A stretch of DNA of 64,000 bases. It comes from Streptomyces chromofuscus (lineage in GTDB: Bacteria > Actinomycetota > Actinomycetes > Streptomycetales > Streptomycetaceae). A program made the position numbers and the translations under genes. The DNA is taken from assembly GCF_015160875.1 (NCBI RefSeq), contig NZ_CP063374.1:6327501-6391500 (forward strand). The letters run 5' to 3'. Each line of letters opens with the position of its first letter. The first letter of the stretch is position 1. Under the pieces are notes generated by a model. It ran no database searches. It saw nothing but the letters and a program-made list of their open reading frames with translations, and was not told where the DNA came from. Shown piece after piece: positions 17,008-25,185 of the stretch.

Positions 17008-18219
17008 ATGCCCGACCCCGCGCCCGCGCCCGTGATCCTCGGCAACGAAACCGGCTCCTTCCCGCACAGCGTCCTCGCCGAACGCCACCCCGCGATCATC
17101 CGGCAGGTGCGCGCGTCCCTGCCGTACGGCCCGGAGCGGCAGCGGGCCCTCGACGCACTGCTCGCCGACTGCACCGAAGGCGTCATCGAGCCGCTCCCGC
17201 CGGACGCGCACGACGGGGACCGGTGGGCCGCCTGGGGACTCGACACCTACGCCGGGCAGTCCTGGTTCGACGTGCCCTGGCTCTGGTCGGAAAGCTACTT
17301 CTACCGCCGACTCCTCGACGCGGTCGGCTACTTCGGCCCCGGCCCGGAGCAGGCCATCGACCCGTTCCGCCCGGTCAAGCTCACCGAACTCGACGCACCC
17401 GCCACCGACGAGGAACTGGCCGCCCTCGACGGTCTGGAAACCCGGCCGCCCGACGAGCGCGCCCAGGCCCTGCTGCACGGCTCGCTCTGGGGCAACCGCG
17501 CCGACCTCGGCTTCCGGCTGTCCGCCGGCGGCGACACCCCGGCAGCCGCCCCCGGCCTGGTCGCCGACGACAGCCGGACCCTGTGGTCGCTCCTGCCGCC
17601 CTCGGGCACCGGCACCCTCTGCCTGGTCGCCGACAACGCCGGCCGCGAGCTCGTCCCCGACCTGCTCCTCATGGCCCACCTGCTCGCCGAGGGCCGCGTC
17701 GAGCGGGCGGTGCTGCACGTCAAGCCCCACCCGTACTACGTCTCCGACGCCACCCCGGCCGACGTCCTGGACGCACTGCGCCGGCTCACGGCGGCGCCGG
17801 GCGCGGCCGGTGCGTACGGGCGGCGCCTGTGGGCGGCGACGACCGACGGCCGGCTGACCGTGCGGGCCCACCCCTTCTCCTGCGCGCCTCTGCCGTACGC
17901 CGAGATGCCCGACGACCTGCGCGCCGAGTTCGCCGAGGCGGCACTCACCGTCGTCAAGGGCGACCTCAACTACCGCCGCCTGGTGGGCGACCGCCGCTGG
18001 CCCCCGACCACCCCGTTCGCCGACGTGACCGGGTACTTCCCCGGGCCGGTCGCGGCCCTGCGCACCCTGAAGTCCGACGTGATCTGCGGCCTGGACGCCG
18101 GGACCGAGGCCGCGCTGGTCGCCGCGGAGGGGCAGCGCTGGCGGACCGCCGGCACGCACGCGCTGATCCAGGTCAACGCGGGCACGGACGGTGGTCGAGG
18201 TACAGGCGCAGGTGCTTGA
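17008..18219 (+). CDS. DUF89/ARMT1-like damage-control phosphatase
   Basis: A 403-residue member of the DUF89/ARMT1 family of metal-dependent phosphatases, which in characterised members hydrolyse damaged or excess sugar phosphates. Motifs include the Asn/Asp pair in LVADNAGRELVPDLLL, VLHVKPHPYYVSDATPAD, and the C-terminal VVKGDLNYRRL followed by LRTLKSDVICGL. ATG 17008 is eight bases after TACGGT (16995-17000), as in leaderless Streptomyces mRNAs; a GTG at 16999 is the alternative. The 3' end overlaps the convergent P450 gene by 47 bp. Its substrate, and whether it belongs to the butyrolactone pathway, are unknown. Confidence 0.8.
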   Translation: MPDPAPAPVILGNETGSFPHSVLAERHPAIIRQVRASLPYGPERQRALDALLADCTEGVIEPLPPDAHDGDRWAAWGLDTYAGQSWFDVPWLWSESYFYRRLLDAVGYFGPGPEQAIDPFRPVKLTELDAPATDEELAALDGLETRPPDERAQALLHGSLWGNRADLGFRLSAGGDTPAAAPGLVADDSRTLWSLLPPSGTGTLCLVADNAGRELVPDLLLMAHLLAEGRVERAVLHVKPHPYYVSDATPADVLDALRRLTAAPGAAGAYGRRLWAATTDGRLTVRAHPFSCAPLPYAEMPDDLRAEFAEAALTVVKGDLNYRRLVGDRRWPPTTPFADVTGYFPGPVAALRTLKSDVICGLDAGTEAALVAAEGQRWRTAGTHALIQVNAGTDGGRGTGAGA

Positions 18220-19456
18220 TGCCGTTGATGAAGTTCGAGACCAGGCGGTGCGGCGGTGCGGCGGTGCGGAGCGTCGCGGGCAGGGCTCGTAGCGCCTCCT
18301 GATACAGGACGCGCAGCTGCAGCCGGGCGAAGTGCGCGCCGAGGCAGACGTGCGGGCCGTCACCGAAGGAGACGTGCGGGACCGGCTCCCGGAACAGGTC
18401 GAGCCGGTCCGGCTCGGCGAAGACCCGTTCGTCGCGGTTGGCGGCGCCATGGAACACCACCACCTTGTCCCCGGCCCGGATCGTCCGCCCGGCCAGTTCC
18501 GTCTCCCGCACGGCGGTCCGGCGGAACGAGAGCACGGGCGGGTGCCAGCGCAGCAACTCCTCCACGGCCGGGACCACCCCGGCCTCGCCCCCGCGCAACC
18601 GCGCGTAGGCGTCCGGGTGTTCCGCGAGCGCGAGCAGTCCGCCCGGCGCCGCGCTGCGCACCGTGTCGTTCCCGGCGACGGTGAGCAGGAAGAAGAACAT
18701 CTCCAGCTCGCCCCGGGCGAGTTCGCTCTCGTGGGCGAGCGTGGTCAGGACGTCGTCGCCGGGGTGGCGGCGCTTGTGCGCAACGAGCTGCCGGGCGTAC
18801 GCGAACATGTCCCGCAGCGCGGCCGGTGACCGCGGGTCGAGTGGCCTGCCCGTCGCGTCCAGGACCGGGGGACCGGCCTCGTCGGGGTCCTGGTAACCGA
18901 TCACCCGCTGCGTCCAGTGCAGCAGCAGCTTGCGGTCGTCCTCCGGGACGCCGAGCAGGTCCGCGAGGTTGAGCAGGGCGTAGTCGTCGGTGACGGCGGT
19001 GACGACGTCGACGGTGCCGTCACCGGACCGGGCCCGCGCCCCGGCGTCCGCGAACAGCGTCCGTGCGCGCTGCCGCGCGACCGCCGCGAAGCGCTCGATC
19101 CGCCCAGGGGTGAACGCGCGGCTCACCAGCCGCCGCAGCCGCAGGTGGTCCGGCGGGTCCTGGTTGAGCATCATGCGGCGGATGAACGGCAGATCGTCCG
19201 GATCCGGGTCGCGGATCTGGGTCGCGCCGAGACACGACGAGAACGTCGCCGAGTCCTTCAGGACGCGGACGACGTCGGCGTGCCGGGTCACCGCCCAGAA
19301 CCCGGGCCCCGCCGGCCAGCCCAGCACCTCGGGCTCGTCCTGCCAGGCCACCGGGTGGTGGTCCCGCAGGACCCGGTAGGCCTCGTACGGCACTCCGGCG
19401 GCGTACCGGCGCGGGTCGAAGACGTCGGGGACGGGCGGGGCCGCGTGCGGTGTCAC
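18173..19456 (-). CDS. cytochrome P450 (CYP124/125-like)
   Basis: A 427-residue soluble P450 monooxygenase. The I-helix oxygen-binding motif is VAGNDTVR, the K-helix ExxR is EELLR and the haem-ligand loop is FGDGPHVCLGAH with the cysteine thiolate. RRMMLNQDPPDHLRLRRLVS and the C-terminal NFINGIKHL resemble the CYP124/125/142 group, which oxidises branched lipids or steroids. GTG at 19456 overlaps the hydrolase stop by 4 bp, so the two are coupled. Location next to an AfsA locus recalls butenolide autoregulator pathways that use a P450, but a separate lipid role is possible. Confidence 0.92.
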   Translation of the reverse strand: MTPHAAPPVPDVFDPRRYAAGVPYEAYRVLRDHHPVAWQDEPEVLGWPAGPGFWAVTRHADVVRVLKDSATFSSCLGATQIRDPDPDDLPFIRRMMLNQDPPDHLRLRRLVSRAFTPGRIERFAAVARQRARTLFADAGARARSGDGTVDVVTAVTDDYALLNLADLLGVPEDDRKLLLHWTQRVIGYQDPDEAGPPVLDATGRPLDPRSPAALRDMFAYARQLVAHKRRHPGDDVLTTLAHESELARGELEMFFFLLTVAGNDTVRSAAPGGLLALAEHPDAYARLRGGEAGVVPAVEELLRWHPPVLSFRRTAVRETELAGRTIRAGDKVVVFHGAANRDERVFAEPDRLDLFREPVPHVSFGDGPHVCLGAHFARLQLRVLYQEALRALPATLRTAAPPHRLVSNFINGIKHLRLYLDHRPCPR

Positions 19457-20253
19457 GCCGGGGCCTTGTCGGCCGTCTCGCCGCCCGGGTGCCGGCGCAG
19501 GAAGTCCTCCACCACGCGGATCAGTTCCAGCGGGGTCTCGTCCATCGCGTAGTGGCCCGCGCACGGCAGCTCGTGCAGTTCGGCGCGGGCGTACCAGGTC
19601 AGCCAGGTCCGGCGGAGCAGACCGGCCGACAGAGCCGGGTCGAGCGCCCCGGCCACGGCGAGCGCGGGGACCGTCGAGCCCTCGACCCGCTTGTGGAAGT
19701 CCTCGCGGGCCCATGAGTCCAGCCAGGCGCGGAACGCCTTCGCGTCGCTGTCCGCCAGCGAGCGGGCGACCATGCGGTCCAGCCAGGCGGCCGGACGGCG
19801 GCCGCCCGTGGTGACGTCGATGATCGCGCGCCGGTTCTCCGGCCGGTCCGCGGCCTGCGCGAACAGCTCCCACTGCTCGGGCGGCAGCGCGAGCCCGGAG
19901 GCGGGCACCGGGGAGACGCCCACCACCGCGCGCAGCCGGTCCGGCGCGACGGCGAGCAGCCGCTGGGCGACCGCGCCGCCCATGGAGTGCCCGACGACGG
20001 AGAACCGGGCCCAGCCCAGCCGGTCGGCCAGCGCCACCAGGTCCAGCGCCGCCTCACCGGTCGTGTACGCGCCGTCCGCGTGCCGGGCCCGACCGTAGCC
20101 GCGCAGATCGACGAGCGCGTACTGGAAGGACGTACGGTCCAGGTCCGGCAGCACGGGCGCATACGCGGACCGGTCGGCGAACCAGCCGTGCACGGCGAAC
20201 ACCTTGTGGGTGCCGTCGCCGTGCAGCTCATGGGGGAGCACGAAGGCAGTCAT
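19453..20253 (-). CDS. alpha/beta-fold hydrolase
   Basis: A 266-residue alpha/beta hydrolase with the oxyanion-hole region FAVHGWFAD near the N-terminus, nucleophile elbow GHSMGG (Ser about 95), a probable catalytic acid in VAGALDPAL and the catalytic His in CAGHYAMDE. No signal peptide, so cytoplasmic. It is translationally coupled to the downstream P450, suggesting a shared pathway: an esterase or lactonase acting on the same lipid-like compound is plausible but speculative. ATG 20253 was chosen over an upstream extension with no similarity. Confidence 0.88.
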   Translation of the reverse strand: MTAFVLPHELHGDGTHKVFAVHGWFADRSAYAPVLPDLDRTSFQYALVDLRGYGRARHADGAYTTGEAALDLVALADRLGWARFSVVGHSMGGAVAQRLLAVAPDRLRAVVGVSPVPASGLALPPEQWELFAQAADRPENRRAIIDVTTGGRRPAAWLDRMVARSLADSDAKAFRAWLDSWAREDFHKRVEGSTVPALAVAGALDPALSAGLLRRTWLTWYARAELHELPCAGHYAMDETPLELIRVVEDFLRRHPGGETADKAPA

Positions 20254-20529
20254 GCGAACACCGTGGCCGGTGGGCCAGGGCTCGGCAAGGGCGCGTGCGG
20301 GCGCGGGTGTCGCGTCGTCACGCCCGCTGCCGGAGCGGCGCAGGCCCTCGGTGGGCGCGTGCGGCTCCGGCGGGAGAATGCCTTGGGGTCGTTCATCGGG
20401 ACTCCGAAGCTCGGTGACGTGTGCAGTGCCGTGCTGGGCTGTTTCCGTGCTCTGTGGGATCGCTGCTTGGCGGTCGCCGTAGTCTGCGCGCGTAGAGATC
20501 AACGCCACAAGGTCCGGTGATAACTCCCG

Positions 20530-20551
20530 GATTCACCCCTGATTCACGCGA
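20530..20551 (+). promoter_or_regulatory. two 11-bp direct repeats (PHO-box-like) upstream of geosmin synthase
   Basis: GATTCACCCCT and GATTCACGCGA are adjacent 11-base units, the period and core (TTCAC) of Streptomyces PhoP direct-repeat units. They lie 60 bp before the geosmin synthase ATG in the 357-bp divergent gap (20254-20610), which holds no other recognisable element. Only two units and a non-consensus first base make this tentative. Confidence 0.35.
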
Positions 20552-20610
20552 TGGTGTGATCATGTCCTGGCCTGCGGATGCCCCAGACGGGCCGCGGGTA
20601 GGGCCCGGCC

Positions 20611-22776
20611 ATGACGCAGCAGCCGTTCGAACTCCCCCACTTCTACATGCCGTATCCCGCGCGGCTGAACCCCCATGTCGACGAGGCGCGTGCCCATTCG
20701 ACCGTGTGGGCACGCGAGATGGGCATGCTGGAGGGGTCCGGGATCTGGGAGCAGGCCGACCTCGACGCGCACGACTACGGCCTGCTCTGCGCCTACACCC
20801 ACCCCGACTGCGACGCCGAAGCCCTCTCGCTCATCACCGACTGGTACGTGTGGGTCTTCTTCTTCGACGACCACTTCCTGGAAACCTTCAAGCGCAGCCA
20901 GGACCGCGCCGGCGGCAAGGCCTACCTGGACCGGCTGCCGCTGTTCATGCCACTCGACCTGTCGACGCCCGTGCCGGAACCGGAGAATCCGGTCGAGGCC
21001 GGCCTCGCCGACCTGTGGGCGCGCACGGTGCCCTCCATGTCGATGGACTGGCGCCGCCGGTTCGCCGTCGCGACCGAGCACCTGCTGAACGAGTCCCTGT
21101 GGGAGCTGTCCAACATCAACGAGGGGCGGATCGCCAACCCCGTCGAGTACATCGAGATGCGCCGCAAGGTGGGCGGCGCTCCCTGGTCCGCCGGTCTCGT
21201 GGAGTACGCGACCGCCGAGGTGCCCGCGTGCGTCGCCGGCAGCCGCCCGCTGAGGGTGCTGATGGAGACCTTCTCCGACGGCGTCCACCTGCGCAACGAC
21301 CTGTTCTCCTACCAGCGGGAGGTCGAGGACGAGGGCGAGCTCAGCAACGGAGTGCTCGTCCTGGAGACCTTCTTCGGCTGCACCACCCAGGAGGCCGCCG
21401 AGGCCGTCAACGACATCCTCACCTCGCGCCTCCACCAGTTCGAGCACACCGCCTTCACCGAAGTGCCCGCGCTGGCCATGGAGAAGGGGCTCGCCCCGGA
21501 CGAACTGGCCGCGATCGCCGCCTACACCAAGGGCCTTCAGGACTGGCAGTCCGGCGGTCACGAGTGGCACATGCGCTCCAGCCGCTACATGAACGAGAAC
21601 GCCACGGCCACTGCCCCGTGGAGCGCCGCAGCCACCGGGCTCGGCACCTCCGGCACCGACGTCCGGTCGCTGCTCGCCTCCGCGGGCGCCGAGCGGATGC
21701 GGGCGTACACGCACGTGCCCCATCAGAAGGTCGGGCCGTCCCGCATCCCCGAGATCCACATGCCGTTCCAGGTGCGGCTGAACCCCGACCTGGAGGGCGC
21801 CCGTGCCCGCCTCGTGCCCTGGGTGCGGGGTGTCGGCATGCTCGGCGAGGGTGTCTGGGACGAGGACAAGCTCGCCGCCGCCGACCTCGCGTTGTGCTCG
21901 GCCGGCCTCGACCCGGACGGCACGCCGGAGGCCCTCGACCTCAGCGCGTGCTGGCTGGCCTGGGGCACGTACGGCGACGACTACTACCCGCTCGTCTTCG
22001 GGCACCGCCGCGACCTCGCCGCCGCCAAGGTGTCCACGGAACGCCTCTCGGCCTGCATGCCCATCGACGGCGAGGTGCCCCTCGTCCCGGCCAACGCCAT
22101 GGAGCGGGGCCTCGTCGACCTGTGGCGGCGCACCACGGCGGGCATGAACGAGGACCACCGCCGCCGGCTGAAGGCGTCGATCGACGTGATGACGGAGAGC
22201 TGGGTGTGGGAGGTGGCGAACCAGCTCCAGAACCGCATCCCCGACCCCGTCGACTACCTGGAGATGCGTCGCGCCACCTTCGGCTCCGACCTGACCATCA
22301 GCCTCTGCCGGATGGGCCACGGCCCGAACATCCCGCCGGAGGTCTACCGCAGCGGACCCGTCCGCTCTCTGGAGAACGCCGCCATCGACTACGCGTGCCT
22401 CCTCAACGACGTGTTCTCCTACCAGAAGGAGATCGAGTACGAGGGAGAGATCCACAACTCCGTCCTCGTGGTGCAGCACTTCTTCGGTACCGGCTACCCG
22501 ACCGCCCTGGCCGTCGTCAACGACCTGATGACCCAGCGCATGCAGCAGTTCGCGCACGTGGCGGCCACCGAACTGCCCGTTGTGTACGACGACTTCGGGC
22601 TGTCCGACGAGGATCGCGAGAGCATGGCCGGGTATGTGGCGGCGCTGCAGAACTGGATGGCGGGCATCCTCAACTGGCACCGCGAGGTAGCCCGTTACAA
22701 GGCGGACCACCTGGAGCGACGCGCCCACGGCTTCCTGCCGGACCGCGCGCCGTCGGTGCCGCTGCCGGTCGGCTGA
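20611..22776 (+). CDS. geoA: geosmin synthase (two-domain terpene cyclase)
   Basis: A 721-residue bifunctional sesquiterpene cyclase that turns farnesyl diphosphate into germacradienol and then, in the C-terminal half, into geosmin. The N-terminal domain (about 1-330) has the Mg-binding motif DDHFLE and the NSE-type motif NDLFSYQRE. After a linker, the C-terminal domain (about 370-700) has the variant DDYYP and NDVFSYQKE. These pairs and the length match S. coelicolor Cyc2 (726 aa). ATG 20611 gives MTQQPFELPHFYMPYPA, the conserved start. It stands alone, followed by a strong terminator. Confidence 0.98.
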   Translation: MTQQPFELPHFYMPYPARLNPHVDEARAHSTVWAREMGMLEGSGIWEQADLDAHDYGLLCAYTHPDCDAEALSLITDWYVWVFFFDDHFLETFKRSQDRAGGKAYLDRLPLFMPLDLSTPVPEPENPVEAGLADLWARTVPSMSMDWRRRFAVATEHLLNESLWELSNINEGRIANPVEYIEMRRKVGGAPWSAGLVEYATAEVPACVAGSRPLRVLMETFSDGVHLRNDLFSYQREVEDEGELSNGVLVLETFFGCTTQEAAEAVNDILTSRLHQFEHTAFTEVPALAMEKGLAPDELAAIAAYTKGLQDWQSGGHEWHMRSSRYMNENATATAPWSAAATGLGTSGTDVRSLLASAGAERMRAYTHVPHQKVGPSRIPEIHMPFQVRLNPDLEGARARLVPWVRGVGMLGEGVWDEDKLAAADLALCSAGLDPDGTPEALDLSACWLAWGTYGDDYYPLVFGHRRDLAAAKVSTERLSACMPIDGEVPLVPANAMERGLVDLWRRTTAGMNEDHRRRLKASIDVMTESWVWEVANQLQNRIPDPVDYLEMRRATFGSDLTISLCRMGHGPNIPPEVYRSGPVRSLENAAIDYACLLNDVFSYQKEIEYEGEIHNSVLVVQHFFGTGYPTALAVVNDLMTQRMQQFAHVAATELPVVYDDFGLSDEDRESMAGYVAALQNWMAGILNWHREVARYKADHLERRAHGFLPDRAPSVPLPVG

Positions 22777-22837
22777 TCCCGCCGAGCCGTCCGGCCGTCT
22801 CCCCGGCGAGCTCTCGTGCGCCCTTCGCGGCGGCCTC

Positions 22838-22889
22838 CGCGCTCAGGCGTGGGAAGGCGCATGCACACGCTTTCCGACGCCTGAGCGCG
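22838..22889 (+). terminator. terminator after geosmin synthase
   Basis: CGCGCTCAGGCGT pairs exactly with ACGCCTGAGCGCG and the stem continues through GGAAGGCG / CGCTTTCC, closing on CATGCACA. It is a strong Rho-independent-type hairpin 61 bp after the stop. Confidence 0.85.
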
Positions 22890-22958
22890 CGTCGGTCTCA
22901 CTCTTTCGTGACTCGTTGCGCGCCGGTGCGCCGGGTAGTGCACCAGCGGAGGCGAACC

Positions 22959-23555
22959 ATGGAACAGACTGCGCTGCGTCCCAAGCCCATTCCCGGCCGG
23001 GAGCCCGACGGCACCGGCTCCGGGCCCGTCCGGCGCCCGCACGCCGCGCGGCGGCGCGGCCGACGGCTGACGACCCTGCTGGTCGGGCTGCTCGCCGGGA
23101 CGGTGCTGGTGCTGTCCGGCGTCGGACTGGGCACGGTGGCCGCCACGGTGATCGGCACGAGCAAGCTCGCCGAACAACACAGGGAGCCCGGCCGGACCGG
23201 AACCGCGGCCCCCGTGTCGCCGGGGCACCCGTCCGCCGGACCCGGCCCGAGCTCCGCGGGGCCGCGGGCCACCGCACCGACCCCTTCGGCGGACATGGTC
23301 ATGGGCGTCGAGGTCGTGGACGCCGAGAAGTCCGGTGCCCTGGTCGTCGGCGTGCACGTCCCCGGCCCCGGCTACACGGCGGGCCTCGTACGGGGCGACG
23401 TGCTGCTCACGTTCGACGGCGCCCCGATCGAGTCGGCGGCCGACCTCGTAAGAGCGGTCGACCGGGCGCGTCCGGGGGCGCGGGTGCTGGTGACGGTACG
23501 TCACGAGAGTGGCGGCTATCAGCAGCTCGCGGTGACCCCCGGCATCCTCGCGTGA
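22959..23555 (+). CDS. membrane-anchored PDZ-domain protein
   Basis: A 198-residue protein with a basic N-terminus, one transmembrane helix (about residues 37-65), a Pro/Ser/Gly-rich extracytoplasmic linker and a C-terminal PDZ domain (about 110-195) in which GYTAGLVRGDVLLTFDG and the following IESAADLVRAV are typical. There is no protease domain, unlike HtrA proteins, so it is probably a scaffold or adaptor for other envelope proteins. ATG 22959 has GGAGG six bases upstream. It is separated from geosmin synthase by a terminator and is a single-gene unit. Confidence 0.85.
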   Translation: MEQTALRPKPIPGREPDGTGSGPVRRPHAARRRGRRLTTLLVGLLAGTVLVLSGVGLGTVAATVIGTSKLAEQHREPGRTGTAAPVSPGHPSAGPGPSSAGPRATAPTPSADMVMGVEVVDAEKSGALVVGVHVPGPGYTAGLVRGDVLLTFDGAPIESAADLVRAVDRARPGARVLVTVRHESGGYQQLAVTPGILA

Positions 23556-23603
23556 CCACCCGGAGTGACTGGTGAGCCACCGCTCGCCGTCCAGCACGCG
23601 GAA

Positions 23604-23637
23604 GGCCGGCCCGACCGGCGCCTCCCGGTCGGCGGCC
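23604..23637 (+). terminator. hairpin after the PDZ gene
   Basis: GGCCGG.CCGACCGG pairs with CCGGTCGGCGGCC with a small bulge, followed by CCTTT. The remaining part of the 456-bp gap to 24011 shows no gene; open frames there have no family resemblance and no ribosome-binding site. Confidence 0.5.
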
Positions 23638-24011
23638 CCTTTCGCGTTCGAAGGGCGGCCACAGTGTCCATGCCACGCCAGGACCGACGGTCGGCGGCCG
23701 TCCGGCGAACGTGGTGGCGGTGGCGGCGCGCGCGTGCCCGGTGATCGGCCCGTCGATCTCGGAAGTGGCGTCCCCTGGAGGGTGGCCGGCCGATCGACTG
23801 CGCGCAGTCGGCAGAAGTCGGGCGGCGTCACTCCCCGGGATGCTGGAATCGCACATCAGTACGGCGATGTCGTCCAGGACGCGGGGTCCGGTCGGCGTTC
23901 CGGGCGCCCGCCGCCGGCTTCCGCCCGGATTCCCCTCGACCGGCTCGCGTCGCCCCCTCCGGGCGGGCAGGATGCTGCCCGTGGTTCCCGTACCGGCTCA
24001 AGGAGACTCGG

Positions 24012-25139
24012 ATGACCGGCAGTACGGCCGCGACCTTCACCACCGACGACTACCGGACCCGGATGGAGCGCGCCGCGCGGGCGGCCGCCGACGCGGGGCT
24101 GGCCGGGCTGCTGGTGGCGCCGGGCCCGGACCTGGTGTGGCTCACCGGCTACGCGCCCACCGCGGCCACCGAGCGGCTCACCCTGCTGGTGCTCGCCGCC
24201 GACCGGGACCCCGTCCTCGTCGTCCCCACCCTGGAGGCCCCCGACGCCGCCCACGCGGCGGGAGCCGCCGCCGTGACGCTGCGGGACTGGACCGACGGCA
24301 AGGACCCCTACGCCCTCACCGCGGGCCTGCTCGACGCCTCGGGGCGCTACGGCATCAGCGACAACGCCTGGGCGATGCACCTGCTGGGCCTGCAGAAGGC
24401 GCTGCCCGACACGTCGTACGCATCCCTGACCGAGGCACTGCCGATGCTGCGTGCCGTGAAGAACGCCGCGGAGCTGGACCTTCTCGCGGCCGCGGGAGCC
24501 GCCGCGGACGCGGCGTTCGAGGAGATCCGGAAGGTGCCCTTCGGCGGCCGCCGGGAGTCCGACGTCGCCCGGGACCTCGCCGACCTGTTGCGAAGGTTCG
24601 GGCACTCCCAGGTCGACTTCACGATCGTCGCCTCCGGCCCGAACGGGGCCAACCCGCACCACGAGGTCGGCGACCGCGTCGTCGAGCGCGGCGACATGGT
24701 CGTCCTCGACTTCGGCGGTCTCAAGGACGGCTACGGCTCCGACACCTCCCGCACGGTCCACGTGGGCGAACCCACCGACGAGGAACGCCGGGTGCACGAC
24801 ATCGTCCGCGAGGCCCAGGAGGCGGGCTTCCGGGCGGTCCGGCCGGGCGTGCCCTGCCAGGACGTCGACCGGGCCGCCCGCGCGGTCGTCGCCGACGCCG
24901 GGTACGGCGAGTACTTCATCCACCGCACCGGGCACGGCATCGGCGTCACCACGCACGAGCCGCCGTACATCATCGAGGGCGAGGAGCAGCCCCTGGTCCC
25001 CGGCATGTGCTTCTCCGTGGAGCCGGGGATCTATCTGCCGGGCCGGTTCGGCGTGCGCATCGAGGACATCGTGACCGTGACCGGGGACGGCGGCCGCCGC
25101 CTCAACGACACCACCCGGGAGATGCTGATAGTGGAGTGA
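24012..25139 (+). CDS. M24-family Xaa-Pro-type aminopeptidase
   Basis: A 375-residue cytoplasmic metallopeptidase with the creatinase/prolidase N-domain (about 1-145) and the pita-bread catalytic domain. Dinuclear metal ligands are visible in order: Asp in VVLDFGGLKDG, Asp in GYGSDTSRT, His in HRTGHGIGVT, Glu in FSVEPGIYL and Glu in GVRIEDIV. It probably removes N-terminal residues preceding proline or cleaves Xaa-Pro dipeptides. ATG 24012 has AAGGAG six bases upstream. The next gene begins 46 bp downstream on the same strand and may be co-transcribed. Confidence 0.94.
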   Translation: MTGSTAATFTTDDYRTRMERAARAAADAGLAGLLVAPGPDLVWLTGYAPTAATERLTLLVLAADRDPVLVVPTLEAPDAAHAAGAAAVTLRDWTDGKDPYALTAGLLDASGRYGISDNAWAMHLLGLQKALPDTSYASLTEALPMLRAVKNAAELDLLAAAGAAADAAFEEIRKVPFGGRRESDVARDLADLLRRFGHSQVDFTIVASGPNGANPHHEVGDRVVERGDMVVLDFGGLKDGYGSDTSRTVHVGEPTDEERRVHDIVREAQEAGFRAVRPGVPCQDVDRAARAVVADAGYGEYFIHRTGHGIGVTTHEPPYIIEGEEQPLVPGMCFSVEPGIYLPGRFGVRIEDIVTVTGDGGRRLNDTTREMLIVE

Positions 25140-25185
25140 CCCGACCCAGGAGCCCCTGTACGCACCGAGCGACAACGGTCCCACC

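Noticed and set aside
23556..24011. Open frames in the gap between the PDZ and aminopeptidase genes
   Set aside because: They lack start signals and show only Arg/Pro/Gly-rich composition typical of noncoding GC-rich DNA.
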